Of a stretch of 40,669 bases of DNA, positions 1 to 7,966 are shown one piece after another. The DNA lies in NCBI GenBank assembly GCA_002340325.1, contig DDLV01000117.1, positions 1 through 40,669 of the forward strand, given 5' to 3'. Made by a program: the position numbers and the translations under genes. Position 1 is the first letter of the stretch. Every line of letters starts with the position of its first letter. Source of the stretch: Glaciecola sp. UBA2563. Its GTDB lineage: Bacteria; Pseudomonadota; Gammaproteobacteria; Enterobacterales; Alteromonadaceae. The notes beneath the pieces are model-generated. The model was not told where the DNA came from, made no database searches, and saw only the letters and a list, made by a program, of their open reading frames with translations.

Positions 1-144
1 TTCCTAGAGTCTGCTGCTCGTCAACCTGAGTTAGCTTCTTCGCTACAGGTAAAAATGTTCATCGTTGCGGGTCTTATTGACGCAATCGCGATGATCGGTG
101 TGGGTATCGCATTGTATCTATTGTTCGCAGTTGGCCTAGGTTAA
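1..144 (+). CDS. atpE: ATP synthase Fo subunit c, C-terminal part (5' end outside window)
   Basis: The first base begins an in-frame stretch of 47 codons ending in TAA. It reads FLESAARQPELASSLQ and then a hydrophobic helix with VAGLIDAIAMIGVG. This is the polar loop (ARQPE) and the second transmembrane helix of subunit c, the proton-carrying rotor ring of Fo. The ion-binding carboxylate is the Asp in GLIDAI, as in E. coli (Asp61). I see no Na+-type glutamate arrangement, so a proton-driven enzyme is inferred. Only the last 47 residues are present; the gene is cut by the window edge, not broken. It is followed 43 bases later by atpF, the usual order in this operon. Confidence 0.95.
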   Translation, partial: FLESAARQPELASSLQVKMFIVAGLIDAIAMIGVGIALYLLFAVGLG

Positions 145-187
145 TTTATTCAACTTTGTTTAGCGAACTTATAGAGGAGGAGCGGAC

Positions 188-658
188 GTGAACATAAACG
201 CCACTCTTATCGGTCAATTAATTGCTTTTGCAGTCTTCGTAGCCTTTTGTATGAAATACGTTTGGCCACCACTGATGCAAGCGATTGAAGACCGTCAAAA
301 AGCCATTGCTGATGGTTTAGCAGACGCCGAACGTGCTGAAAAGGATCTTGAACTTGCTCAAGCGAAAGCTTCTGAACATTTGAAAGATGCGAAATCACAG
401 GCTTCTGAAATCATTGAGCAAGCGAAAAAGCGTGCCAACCAGTTGGTCGATGAAGAGACTCAACGCGGTCACGCTGAACGCGAAAAGATTATTTCGCAAG
501 GACACGCTGAAATCGAAGCAGAACGAAATCGCTTAAAAGAAGAGTTGCGCAAGCAAGTTGCTACATTGGCAATTGCGGGTGCTGAACAAATTCTTCAACG
601 CGAGATCGATGCTCAAGCACAAAACGACATTGTTGAAAAACTTGTCGACGAACTTTAA
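188..658 (+). CDS. atpF: ATP synthase Fo subunit b
   Basis: A 156-residue subunit b, the peripheral stalk (stator) that ties Fo to F1; the length equals that of the E. coli protein. Residues about 5-26 form the single membrane helix (MNINATLIGQLIAFAVFVAF). The rest is a long charged helix rich in Ala, Glu, Lys and Gln, as expected for the dimeric right-handed coiled coil, with the typical early segment MQAIEDRQKAIADGL. The start is GTG, supported by an excellent GAGGAGG Shine-Dalgarno sequence about 9 bases upstream. It lies between atpE and atpH; the gap to atpH is 12 bases. Confidence 0.97.
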   Translation: MNINATLIGQLIAFAVFVAFCMKYVWPPLMQAIEDRQKAIADGLADAERAEKDLELAQAKASEHLKDAKSQASEIIEQAKKRANQLVDEETQRGHAEREKIISQGHAEIEAERNRLKEELRKQVATLAIAGAEQILQREIDAQAQNDIVEKLVDEL

Positions 659-670
659 GGAGAGCGCGCG

Positions 671-1204
671 ATGTCTGAACTGACAACTATCGCTCGTCCT
701 TATGCACAGGCTGCTTTTGATTTTGCGGTAGAAAATTCTGAAGTTGATAGCTGGCAGGAAATGCTAGTGTTTGCCGGAGAAGTTGCTAAGAACGATGCTA
801 TGAAAAGCATACTTACAGGTTCAGTAGCAGCGGGCAAATTGGCTGAAATTTTCATTTCAGTGCTAGGTGACCAAGTAAGCGAAAAAGGTCAAAACTTTAT
901 TAAAGTCCTGGCCGAGAACGATCGTTTAGTCGCTCTACCTGAAATTGCTATTAGTTTTGCTCGGTTGAAAACTGAGTATAACAAGATCTTAGACGCAGAC
1001 GTAACTTCTGCTGCTGAGCTTAGCGATGATCAGAAAGCCAACATCAGTGCCGCATTAGAAAAACGATTTGCGCGCAAAATACAGCTTAATTGTAACGTGG
1101 ATCCAGCACTTGTCGCAGGTTTAGTCATTAAAGCCGGTGATACAGTGATAGATGGTTCCGTTAATTCCAAATTGAACCGTCTAAACGACGCGTTGCAAGC
1201 ATAA
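671..1204 (+). CDS. atpH: ATP synthase F1 subunit delta
   Basis: A 177-residue delta subunit (OSCP family), the same length as in E. coli. It joins the top of the F1 hexamer to the b-subunit stalk. The N-terminal helical domain begins SELTTIARPYAQAAFDFA, the family hallmark. The C-terminal part holds DPALVAGLVIKAGDTVIDGS, the conserved signature near the end of delta. The start ATG has AAGGAGAG upstream, overlapping the end of atpF. The gap to atpA is 13 bases, so translation is probably coupled. Confidence 0.97.
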   Translation: MSELTTIARPYAQAAFDFAVENSEVDSWQEMLVFAGEVAKNDAMKSILTGSVAAGKLAEIFISVLGDQVSEKGQNFIKVLAENDRLVALPEIAISFARLKTEYNKILDADVTSAAELSDDQKANISAALEKRFARKIQLNCNVDPALVAGLVIKAGDTVIDGSVNSKLNRLNDALQA

Positions 1205-1217
1205 CGGGGATAAGAGT

Positions 1218-2759
1218 ATGCAACTTAATTCCACAGAAATTGCAGAACTGATCAAAAAACGTATTGAACAGTTCGATGTAAAAAGTGAAGCGCGAAATGA
1301 AGGAACCATCGTCGGTATTACTGACGGTATCATTCGCATTCACGGCCTTGCTGATGTCATGCAAGGTGAAATGATTGAATTACCAGGTAGTAGATATGCA
1401 ATAGCACTGAACCTCGAAAGAGATTCCGTAGGTGCTGTTGTAATGGGACCTTATGCTGATTTACAAGAGGGCGTAAAAGTCCAATCAACAGGCCGTATAT
1501 TAGAAGTACCTGTAGGTAGAGCGCTTTTAGGACGTGTTGTTAACACGTTAGGTGAGCCAATCGATGGTAAAGGCGCAATCGACGCCGAAGGTTTTGAACC
1601 AGTCGAAAAAATCGCACCTGGCGTAATCGAAAGACAGTCGGTCGATCAGCCAGTACAAACGGGATATAAGTCAGTTGACTCAATGATCCCAATTGGTCGA
1701 GGTCAGCGTGAGTTGGTTATCGGAGACCGCCAGACAGGTAAAACTGCACTTGCGATTGACGCGATTATCAACCAAAAAGGCACGGGCATTAAATGTGTTT
1801 ATGTTGCTATCGGTCAAAAAGCATCAACCATCGCTAACGTAGTGAGAAAGCTTGAAGAACACGGTGCTATGGATCATACCATCATCGTTGCTGCATCAGC
1901 ATCTGAGTCTGCCGCACTTCAATATTTGTCAGCATACTCTGGCTGTACTATGGGTGAGTATTTTAGAGACCGTGGTGAAGATGCATTAATCGTGTACGAT
2001 GATTTGTCAAAACAAGCGGTTGCCTATCGCCAAGTATCATTGCTACTAAGACGTCCTCCGGGTCGTGAGGCATATCCTGGTGATGTTTTCTATCTTCATT
2101 CAAGATTGTTAGAACGCGCTGCAAGAGTGAATAGCACCTATGTTGAGAAATACACAAACGGTGAAGTAAAAGACCAGACTGGTTCATTGACAGCTCTGCC
2201 TATCATCGAAACTCAAGCAGGTGACGTATCAGCATTCGTACCAACTAACGTTATTTCAATTACGGATGGTCAGATTTTCCTTGAAACGGATTTGTTCAAC
2301 GCAGGTATCAGGCCAGCGGTTAATGCAGGTATATCAGTATCTCGTGTTGGTGGTGCAGCGCAGACCAAAATTGTTAAGAAATTAGGTGGCGGTATTCGTC
2401 TTGCACTTGCTCAGTATCGCGAACTAGCGGCTTTCTCACAGTTTGCTTCAGACTTAGATGATGCAACAAGAGAACAGCTAGAGCATGGTGAGCGAGTAAC
2501 AGAGCTAATGAAGCAAAATCAATATGCTCCTTTATCTGTTGCAGAGACTGCCGTTTCACTATTCGCTGCTGAAAAAGGTTATTTGAAAGAAATAGAGCTA
2601 AACAAAATTCTTGATTTCGAATCATCTTTACATTCATACATGAACGCTGAATTCACTTCATTGATGGATTCAATTAACGACACCGGTAATTACAACGACG
2701 ACATTGAGAGTCAGCTCAAAGAAGCATTTGACAAGTTTGTCGCCACACAAAGCTGGTAA
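1218..2759 (+). CDS. atpA: ATP synthase F1 subunit alpha
   Basis: A 513-residue alpha subunit, nearly colinear with the E. coli protein. Alpha forms the alpha3beta3 hexamer and binds the non-catalytic nucleotide. The P-loop GDRQTGKT is at residues 169-176, and the arginine-finger region IRPAVNAGISVSRVGG is intact. N-terminal beta-barrel (MQLNSTEIAELIKKRI onward), nucleotide-binding and C-terminal helical domains are all present. A 54-base gap containing a perfect hairpin separates it from atpG, the widest gap within the F1 genes here. Confidence 0.98.
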   Translation: MQLNSTEIAELIKKRIEQFDVKSEARNEGTIVGITDGIIRIHGLADVMQGEMIELPGSRYAIALNLERDSVGAVVMGPYADLQEGVKVQSTGRILEVPVGRALLGRVVNTLGEPIDGKGAIDAEGFEPVEKIAPGVIERQSVDQPVQTGYKSVDSMIPIGRGQRELVIGDRQTGKTALAIDAIINQKGTGIKCVYVAIGQKASTIANVVRKLEEHGAMDHTIIVAASASESAALQYLSAYSGCTMGEYFRDRGEDALIVYDDLSKQAVAYRQVSLLLRRPPGREAYPGDVFYLHSRLLERAARVNSTYVEKYTNGEVKDQTGSLTALPIIETQAGDVSAFVPTNVISITDGQIFLETDLFNAGIRPAVNAGISVSRVGGAAQTKIVKKLGGGIRLALAQYRELAAFSQFASDLDDATREQLEHGERVTELMKQNQYAPLSVAETAVSLFAAEKGYLKEIELNKILDFESSLHSYMNAEFTSLMDSINDTGNYNDDIESQLKEAFDKFVATQSW

Positions 2760-2765
2760 TCAGGT

Positions 2766-2784
2766 TGCCGTTTTTTAAACGGCA
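2766..2784 (+). other. Perfect hairpin in the atpA-atpG gap
   Basis: TGCCGTTT, a three-base loop TTT, then AAACGGCA: an 8-bp perfect stem seven bases after the atpA stop codon. No long T tract follows, so it is not a convincing full terminator. It could stabilise the upstream mRNA, attenuate transcription or mark a processing site that helps set the alpha:gamma ratio (3:1 in the enzyme). The structure is seen directly; the role is inference. Confidence 0.6.
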
Positions 2785-2813
2785 CTTTAGGTTAATAAAG
2801 CGGAGAAAGTTAG

Positions 2814-3674
2814 ATGGCAAGCGGAAAAGAGATAAAAGGTCAGATTGGGAGTATTAAAAACACCCAAAAAATTACTAGCGCGATGGAAATGGTTGCGGCG
2901 TCTAAAATGAAAAAGGCGCAGGAACGTATGGCTCATGGTCGTCCATATGCTAGCTCTATGCTTGAAGTAGTTGGCCATATAGCGAACGCATCGCTCGAGT
3001 ACAAGCATCCTTATACTGAGGAGCGTGAAGTAAAAAACGTTGGTTTCATTGTCGTAAGCACCGATAGAGGTTTATGTGGTGGATTGAATACCAATGAATT
3101 CAAAGCATTAAGTGAGAAGATAAGTCACTATCAAGAACAAGGTGCGGGTTTGAAGTTTGCCGCATTGGGTTCAAAGGCGCTTGGATTCTTCAATCGCTTT
3201 GGCGGTGAGGTTGTTGCTGCAGAATCAGGACTAGGTGATAAACCAACAGTTCAAGGTGTTGTAGGTGTAGTAAAAATTATGTTGGATGGTTATGTAAGCG
3301 GCGACTTGGATAAAGTCTATCTCGTTTACAATAACTTCATAAACACAATGACGCAGACACCGGTTATCAATCAACTGCTGCCGCTACCAAAAACGGATGA
3401 GTTGCAAAGAAAACATGCCTGGGATTACATTTATGAGCCAGAACCTAAAGAAATTCTTGATAGGTTAATGGCTAGATATATCGAATCTCAAGTTTATCAA
3501 GGCGTGGTAGAAAATGCGGCAGCCGAGCAAGCAGCGCGAATGGTTGCAATGAAAGCAGCAACCGACAACGCGGGTAATCTGATTGATGAACTGCAACTGA
3601 TATATAACAAAGCGCGTCAAGCCGCAATCACACAAGAGATTAGTGAGATTGTTGGCGGTGCAGCTGCAGTTTAA
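2814..3674 (+). CDS. atpG: ATP synthase F1 subunit gamma
   Basis: A 286-residue gamma subunit, the central rotating shaft. The N-terminal coiled-coil helix starts with ASGKEIKGQIGSIKNTQKIT and contains AMEMVAASKMKKAQ, both family signatures. The central Rossmann-like part carries STDRGLCGGLNTN. The C-terminal helix ends with the conserved NKARQAAITQEISEIVGGAAAV. It starts at ATG with GGAGAAAG upstream and is followed 30 bases later by atpD. Confidence 0.98.
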   Translation: MASGKEIKGQIGSIKNTQKITSAMEMVAASKMKKAQERMAHGRPYASSMLEVVGHIANASLEYKHPYTEEREVKNVGFIVVSTDRGLCGGLNTNEFKALSEKISHYQEQGAGLKFAALGSKALGFFNRFGGEVVAAESGLGDKPTVQGVVGVVKIMLDGYVSGDLDKVYLVYNNFINTMTQTPVINQLLPLPKTDELQRKHAWDYIYEPEPKEILDRLMARYIESQVYQGVVENAAAEQAARMVAMKAATDNAGNLIDELQLIYNKARQAAITQEISEIVGGAAAV

Positions 3675-3704
3675 GCAAAGAATTTTAGTTTAAGAGGACA
3701 AATT

Positions 3705-5084
3705 ATGAGTCAAGGTAAGGTCGTCCAAATCATAGGTGCCGTTGTAGATATTGAATATCCACAAGGTTCGGTACCACGTGTATACGATGCACTAAAAGTG
3801 ACCGAAGGTGACTTAGCAGGATTAACACTGGAAGTACAACAGCAATTAGGTGGCGGCGTTGTTCGTTCAATTGCATTGGGTACTACAGATGGATTGCGCC
3901 GCGGAATTTCTGTAGATAATACAGAAGCGCCAATTCAGGTGCCAGTAGGGACTGCTACCCTAGGTCGAATCATGGATGTATTAGGTAATCCAATCGACGA
4001 AGCTGGTCCAATTGGTGAAGAAGAGAAAATGTCTATTCACCGAGAAGCACCAAGCTACGAAGAGCAGTCAAGTTCTGTCGAGTTATTAGAAACAGGTATT
4101 AAGGTTATCGACTTAGTATGCCCGTTTGCAAAAGGTGGTAAAGTTGGATTGTTCGGTGGTGCCGGTGTTGGTAAGACTGTAAACATGATGGAACTTATCC
4201 GAAACATCGCAATTGAGCACAGTGGATACTCTGTATTTGCCGGTGTTGGTGAGCGTACTCGTGAAGGTAACGATTTTTATCACGAAATGAATGAATCTAA
4301 CGTACTTGATAAAGTTTCGTTGGTTTACGGTCAGATGAATGAGCCTCCTGGAAACCGTCTTCGCGTAGCATTGACAGGGTTGACCATGGCGGAAAAATTC
4401 CGTGACGAAGGTCGTGATGTATTGTTCTTCGTTGATAACATTTATCGTTATACACTGGCCGGTACCGAGGTATCTGCACTACTTGGACGTATGCCATCTG
4501 CGGTTGGTTATCAGCCAACACTTGCTGAAGAAATGGGTGTTCTTCAAGAGCGTATTACTTCAACCAAGACAGGTTCAATTACGTCTATTCAAGCGGTATA
4601 TGTACCAGCGGATGACTTGACTGACCCTTCACCTGCTACAACCTTTGCTCACTTGGATGCAACAGTTGTACTATCACGTGACATCGCGTCATTAGGTATC
4701 TACCCTGCCGTTGATCCGTTGGATTCCACGTCAAGACAGCTAGACCCACTCGTAGTTGGTCAAGAACATTATGATACTGCACAAGGCGTTCAAACCACGT
4801 TGCAGCGTTATAAGGAACTTAAAGATATTATCGCAATCTTGGGTATGGACGAATTATCTGAAGAAGATAAACAAACCGTATCACGTGCTCGTAAGATTCA
4901 GCGTTTCTTATCTCAGCCATTCTTCGTTGCTGAGGTCTTTACTGGTTCGCCAGGAAAATATGTCGCTTTGAAAGATACTATCTCTGGGTTCAAAGGTATC
5001 CTGAATGGTGAATACGATGACTTACCAGAACAAGCGTTCTACATGGTAGGTTCAATCGAAGAAGCCATTGAGAATGCGAAGTAA
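3705..5084 (+). CDS. atpD: ATP synthase F1 subunit beta
   Basis: A 459-residue beta subunit, which carries the catalytic nucleotide sites. The Walker A motif GGAGVGKT is at residues 151-158. The catalytic glutamate lies in GVGERTREGNDFYHE, Walker B in LFFVDNIYRYTLAGTE, and the DELSEEDK (DELSEED) motif that contacts gamma and epsilon is intact. The C-terminal part ends GSIEEAIENAK. The start ATG is preceded by AAGAGGA. Sequence and spacing are ordinary for a gammaproteobacterial enzyme. Confidence 0.98.
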   Translation: MSQGKVVQIIGAVVDIEYPQGSVPRVYDALKVTEGDLAGLTLEVQQQLGGGVVRSIALGTTDGLRRGISVDNTEAPIQVPVGTATLGRIMDVLGNPIDEAGPIGEEEKMSIHREAPSYEEQSSSVELLETGIKVIDLVCPFAKGGKVGLFGGAGVGKTVNMMELIRNIAIEHSGYSVFAGVGERTREGNDFYHEMNESNVLDKVSLVYGQMNEPPGNRLRVALTGLTMAEKFRDEGRDVLFFVDNIYRYTLAGTEVSALLGRMPSAVGYQPTLAEEMGVLQERITSTKTGSITSIQAVYVPADDLTDPSPATTFAHLDATVVLSRDIASLGIYPAVDPLDSTSRQLDPLVVGQEHYDTAQGVQTTLQRYKELKDIIAILGMDELSEEDKQTVSRARKIQRFLSQPFFVAEVFTGSPGKYVALKDTISGFKGILNGEYDDLPEQAFYMVGSIEEAIENAK

Positions 5085-5113
5085 CTTAACGCTATTTCGA
5101 TAGGAGACCGATT

Positions 5114-5530
5114 ATGGCAATGACAGTTCAATTGCATGTTGTGAGTGCTGAAGCTGAGATTTTCTCAGGTCTGGTTGAGCGCATGCAAGTAACCGGAGAA
5201 GAGGGTGAACTAGGTATCTATCCAGGCCACGCGCCTCTTATTACTGGTATTCAACCAGGAATGGTTAGACTGGTAAAACAACACGGTCATGAAGAGCTCA
5301 TTTATGTTGCTGGTGGCACCTTGGAGGTACAACCTGGCAAAGTCACAGTCTTGGCTGACACAGCAGTCAGGGCTGAAGAGTTGGACGAAGCTGCGGCGCT
5401 AGATTCGAAAAAGCTTGCTGAAGAGAAGATGCAAAACGCAGATGCAACTGATTTTAGTTATGCAGAAGCCGCTGCTGAATTAGCAGAAGCATTAGCTCAA
5501 ATTCGACTGATACAAAAACTACGTAAGTAA
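5114..5530 (+). CDS. atpC: ATP synthase F1 subunit epsilon
   Basis: A 138-residue epsilon subunit, the regulatory rotor subunit that inhibits ATP hydrolysis. The N-terminal beta-sandwich shows TGEEGELGIYPGHAPL, the family signature, and YVAGGTLEVQPGKVTVLADTA. The C-terminal part is an alpha-helical hairpin (AELAEALAQIRLIQKLRK). AGGAGA precedes the ATG. It is the last gene of the operon; a strong terminator begins 20 bases after the stop. Confidence 0.97.
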   Translation: MAMTVQLHVVSAEAEIFSGLVERMQVTGEEGELGIYPGHAPLITGIQPGMVRLVKQHGHEELIYVAGGTLEVQPGKVTVLADTAVRAEELDEAAALDSKKLAEEKMQNADATDFSYAEAAAELAEALAQIRLIQKLRK

Positions 5531-5550
5531 AACAAAGCTCTTACATTAAA

Positions 5551-5580
5551 AAACCGGTTGTAAATCAACCGGTTTTTTTT
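5551..5580. terminator. Bidirectional intrinsic terminator after atpC
   Basis: A 10-bp perfect stem, AAACCGGTTG / CAACCGGTTT, with loop TAAAT, runs straight into a T tract (last eight bases all T). On the opposite strand the run of A at 5548-5553 becomes a T tract, so the same hairpin should also stop the convergent SH3 gene that ends at 5596. Confidence 0.93.
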
Positions 5581-5595
5581 AATTTAATGTAGCCT

Positions 5596-6195
5596 TTAAT
5601 CCGCCCAACCATCGTTTCTTTTCCGCTTCTTAGGCAAATAAGTAATCAGAATGCCAAGGATGATACTGCTGATTGCTAGCCCACCCCCGTTTATTAACCA
5701 CCTTACCTGAATGTCTAACTCGCGTGTTTCTACTTCGGCTTCTAATTCAGAAATGTTTGCGTTGGCTGAATTAAGTAGTTTGGATTTTTCTGTTGCTTCC
5801 TGCCTAAGTGAGCTTAATGAGTTGTTTAATTCATCAATCGTCGCTTCGAGTTGAGAAACTCTCTCTAGTGAACGAACGAGTTTCTCTTGTGTTTCAGGTA
5901 GTAGCGTTCTAAACGACTTGTTTCGTTGCGTATACTGAACTTCTATCCAGCCTTCCCTGCCCTCATTAGTTTCAATCTGAATAAACCCATTCTGTTCTGT
6001 ACCATCGAGTATTTTTATAGGAACACCAGCAACGACATTGCCGATTATTCGAAACTGTCGCCCGGGTCCAGAGTGCATAAATACACTTACATCATCATTA
6101 ACATATCTAGTTTGACCTAGAGCTTTATTGGATGGCACTAATACTATACTTGCTACAACAATGAGTACGAGTGTGACAAAATTTTTCATGTGCAA
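5596..6195 (-). CDS. TIGR04211-type SH3 and membrane-anchor protein (YgiM-like)
   Basis: An exported protein of 197-199 residues. It has an N-terminal signal peptide (KNFVTLVLIVVASIVLVPS...ALGQ), then a bacterial SH3 domain (about residues 30-95: VSVFMHSGPGRQFRIIGNV, then GWIEVQYTQRN). A coiled coil of about 65 residues follows (VSQLEATIDELNNSLSSLRQ). It ends with one transmembrane helix (LAISSIILGILITYL) and a basic tail KKRKRN. This order matches the TIGR04211/YgiM family, membrane-anchored envelope proteins of uncertain role. Two starts are possible: TTG at 6195 has GAGGT six bases upstream, while ATG at 6189 is the stronger codon but sits 12 bases from it. It is convergent with the ATP synthase operon and shares its terminator. 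Confidence 0.85.
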   Translation of the reverse strand: MHMKNFVTLVLIVVASIVLVPSNKALGQTRYVNDDVSVFMHSGPGRQFRIIGNVVAGVPIKILDGTEQNGFIQIETNEGREGWIEVQYTQRNKSFRTLLPETQEKLVRSLERVSQLEATIDELNNSLSSLRQEATEKSKLLNSANANISELEAEVETRELDIQVRWLINGGGLAISSIILGILITYLPKKRKRNDGWAD

Positions 6196-6683
6196 AGCAC
6201 TACCTCATAACGTAAAAACTGATTGAATTAAATTTTGCGAGTTTTTTAAATGCAATAATTGCGCAGTTAAGACCACTGCTAGCTACTTTTTACTGCAAAG
6301 GCTAGTTAAGTTGGCGATACAAATTTTGCGTAAATACGATTTGTTATTATTTTTTATTGGTCAACGTCTTCAATACATCATTGTGATGATACCGACCCAA
6401 TCAATGACTGCATATTGTCAATCAATATAGAATAGATGTCTATTCTGAAATGTTAATTATTAGTATGATACCCCTTTATTTATAGTTATTTAGCATCCGT
6501 GCCTCTATTTGGTTTTTGCAAAAACTCCATATTCTTCTGTTCAAATAATGAATAAAGGTCAACACGCCCTAGACACTTCAAAAAGTCATTTAAAAAAATG
6601 GTCATCTATTCAGCAATAAAACTTCAACAAATTTCCTTTTGTGCATAAAGTTACGAATAGTCACAATTTCAAAAAAAAACAAT
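6196..6683. other. 488-base AT-rich intergenic region with a candidate operator
   Basis: This divergent gap lies between the SH3 protein and the reductase gene. It is AT-rich and has no convincing coding stretch. Its main content is the 18-base palindrome at 6429-6446 and a TATGAT hexamer at 6464-6469 that could be a -10 box for the downstream gene. I see no RNA gene in it. Confidence 0.6.
6429..6446. promoter_or_regulatory. Candidate repressor operator (18-base palindrome)
   Basis: AGAATAGA-TG-TCTATTCT has two perfect 8-bp arms. It lies where the -35 region would be relative to a TATGAT hexamer at 6464-6469 and upstream of the reductase gene at 6684. Size and symmetry are like operators of TetR-type or similar dimeric repressors. 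No regulator gene is adjacent, so the binding protein is unknown. Confidence 0.5.
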
Positions 6684-7886
6684 ATGGCAGAAAAGAACTT
6701 CGATTTCATCCTTTACGGTGCAACTTCATTTGTTGGTAAAATAATGTGTGAATACTTAGCTGACTATGATGCTGAGGAATTCAAATGGGCGATGGCCGGG
6801 CGCAGTGAAAAAAAAATAAATGACCTCAAGAAAGAACTATCGTTAGAAGGTATTCAACATTTTATAGTTGATGCTGAGAATGAAGTACTGCTAGAGCAGA
6901 TGGCTAATCAGACTAAAGTGGTCATATCTACTGTCGGTCCTTACGCACTCTACGGTGAACCGTTGCTTAAAGTATGTGCAACAACAGGAACTGATTATTG
7001 TGACTTAACCGGTGAACCGCAGTGGATTAAACGCATGTTAGATGCCCATGAAAAAACGGCTCAAGCCAGCGGTGCAAGGATAATCAACTCTGCTGGTTTT
7101 GACTCTATACCATCCGACCTCGGTGTTTATTTCTCCCAAAAATATGCGCATGAAAAAACCGGTTCATATGTTGATCAGATCAAGATGCGCGTACGGAAAA
7201 TGCGCGGGGGAGCTTCTGGCGGCACTGTGGCGAGTTTATTGAACGTGCTTAAGGAAGCCAAAACCAATCCAGCACTTCGAAAAGCATTGATAAACCCATA
7301 CATACTGTGTCCAGAAGGCCATCCATTTTCTGTGCGACAAAAAAACCATAAGAAAGCGGAATATGATGAAGAATTAAAGTTTTGGACGATGCCGTTTGTT
7401 ATGGCAGCAATTAACGAGAGAATTGTACATCGCACTAACGCATTACTTGAAAATCGTTACGGCGATGACTTTCGTTACGACGAGGCAATGTCAGCAAAAA
7501 AATCTTCCGATGCAAAGAAAATGACGTTTGGCCTTGGTGCTTTCGTGGTTGGTGCGAGTATTACCCCCGTAAGATGGATGTTGGAAAATTTTATCTTGCC
7601 TAAGCCTGGTGAAGGCCCGAGTAAAAAAGAACAGCTTAAAGGCATGTTTGATATGCGATTTTTTGCAAAGCTTGCAGATGGATATCAGGTTGTTAAAGTG
7701 GAAGGTGACAGAGACCCGGGCTATGGTTCTACTGCCAAGATGCTGGTGCAGACAGCATTAACACTGGCGAAAGACGTCCCCGACCTACCAGGTGGATTTT
7801 GGACGCCTGCAGCTGGGTTAAACGAACCGTTGAGAAATCGACTTGAAAAACATGCAGGTGTTTCGGTTTCGTTGCTTGATGATTGA
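6684..7886 (+). CDS. Saccharopine-dehydrogenase-like NAD(P)-binding reductase (trans-acting enoyl reductase type)
   Basis: A 400-residue predicted NAD(P)-dependent oxidoreductase. The N-terminal Rossmann motif is YGATSFVGK (residues 11-19), followed by MAGRSEKKINDL. NQTKVVISTVGPYALYGEPL and the segment DLTGEPQWIKRM are typical of the saccharopine dehydrogenase NADP-binding family that includes the mycobacterial trans-acting enoyl reductases; GFDSIPSDLG is another hallmark. True saccharopine activity is unlikely; the substrate is probably a lipid or polyketide-like intermediate, but this is not visible in the sequence. A TTG at 6639 would add 15 residues without clear homology, so I prefer the ATG at 6684, though its ribosome site is weak. 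The next gene begins 80 bases on. Confidence 0.85.
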   Translation: MAEKNFDFILYGATSFVGKIMCEYLADYDAEEFKWAMAGRSEKKINDLKKELSLEGIQHFIVDAENEVLLEQMANQTKVVISTVGPYALYGEPLLKVCATTGTDYCDLTGEPQWIKRMLDAHEKTAQASGARIINSAGFDSIPSDLGVYFSQKYAHEKTGSYVDQIKMRVRKMRGGASGGTVASLLNVLKEAKTNPALRKALINPYILCPEGHPFSVRQKNHKKAEYDEELKFWTMPFVMAAINERIVHRTNALLENRYGDDFRYDEAMSAKKSSDAKKMTFGLGAFVVGASITPVRWMLENFILPKPGEGPSKKEQLKGMFDMRFFAKLADGYQVVKVEGDRDPGYGSTAKMLVQTALTLAKDVPDLPGGFWTPAAGLNEPLRNRLEKHAGVSVSLLDD

Positions 7887-7966
7887 ACTGTCAAATGACA
7901 AGAACATCATCACTAGGTGAATCAGAAATCACTAGAATTATAGTGACACTTTAGAGGATAGTAGAC

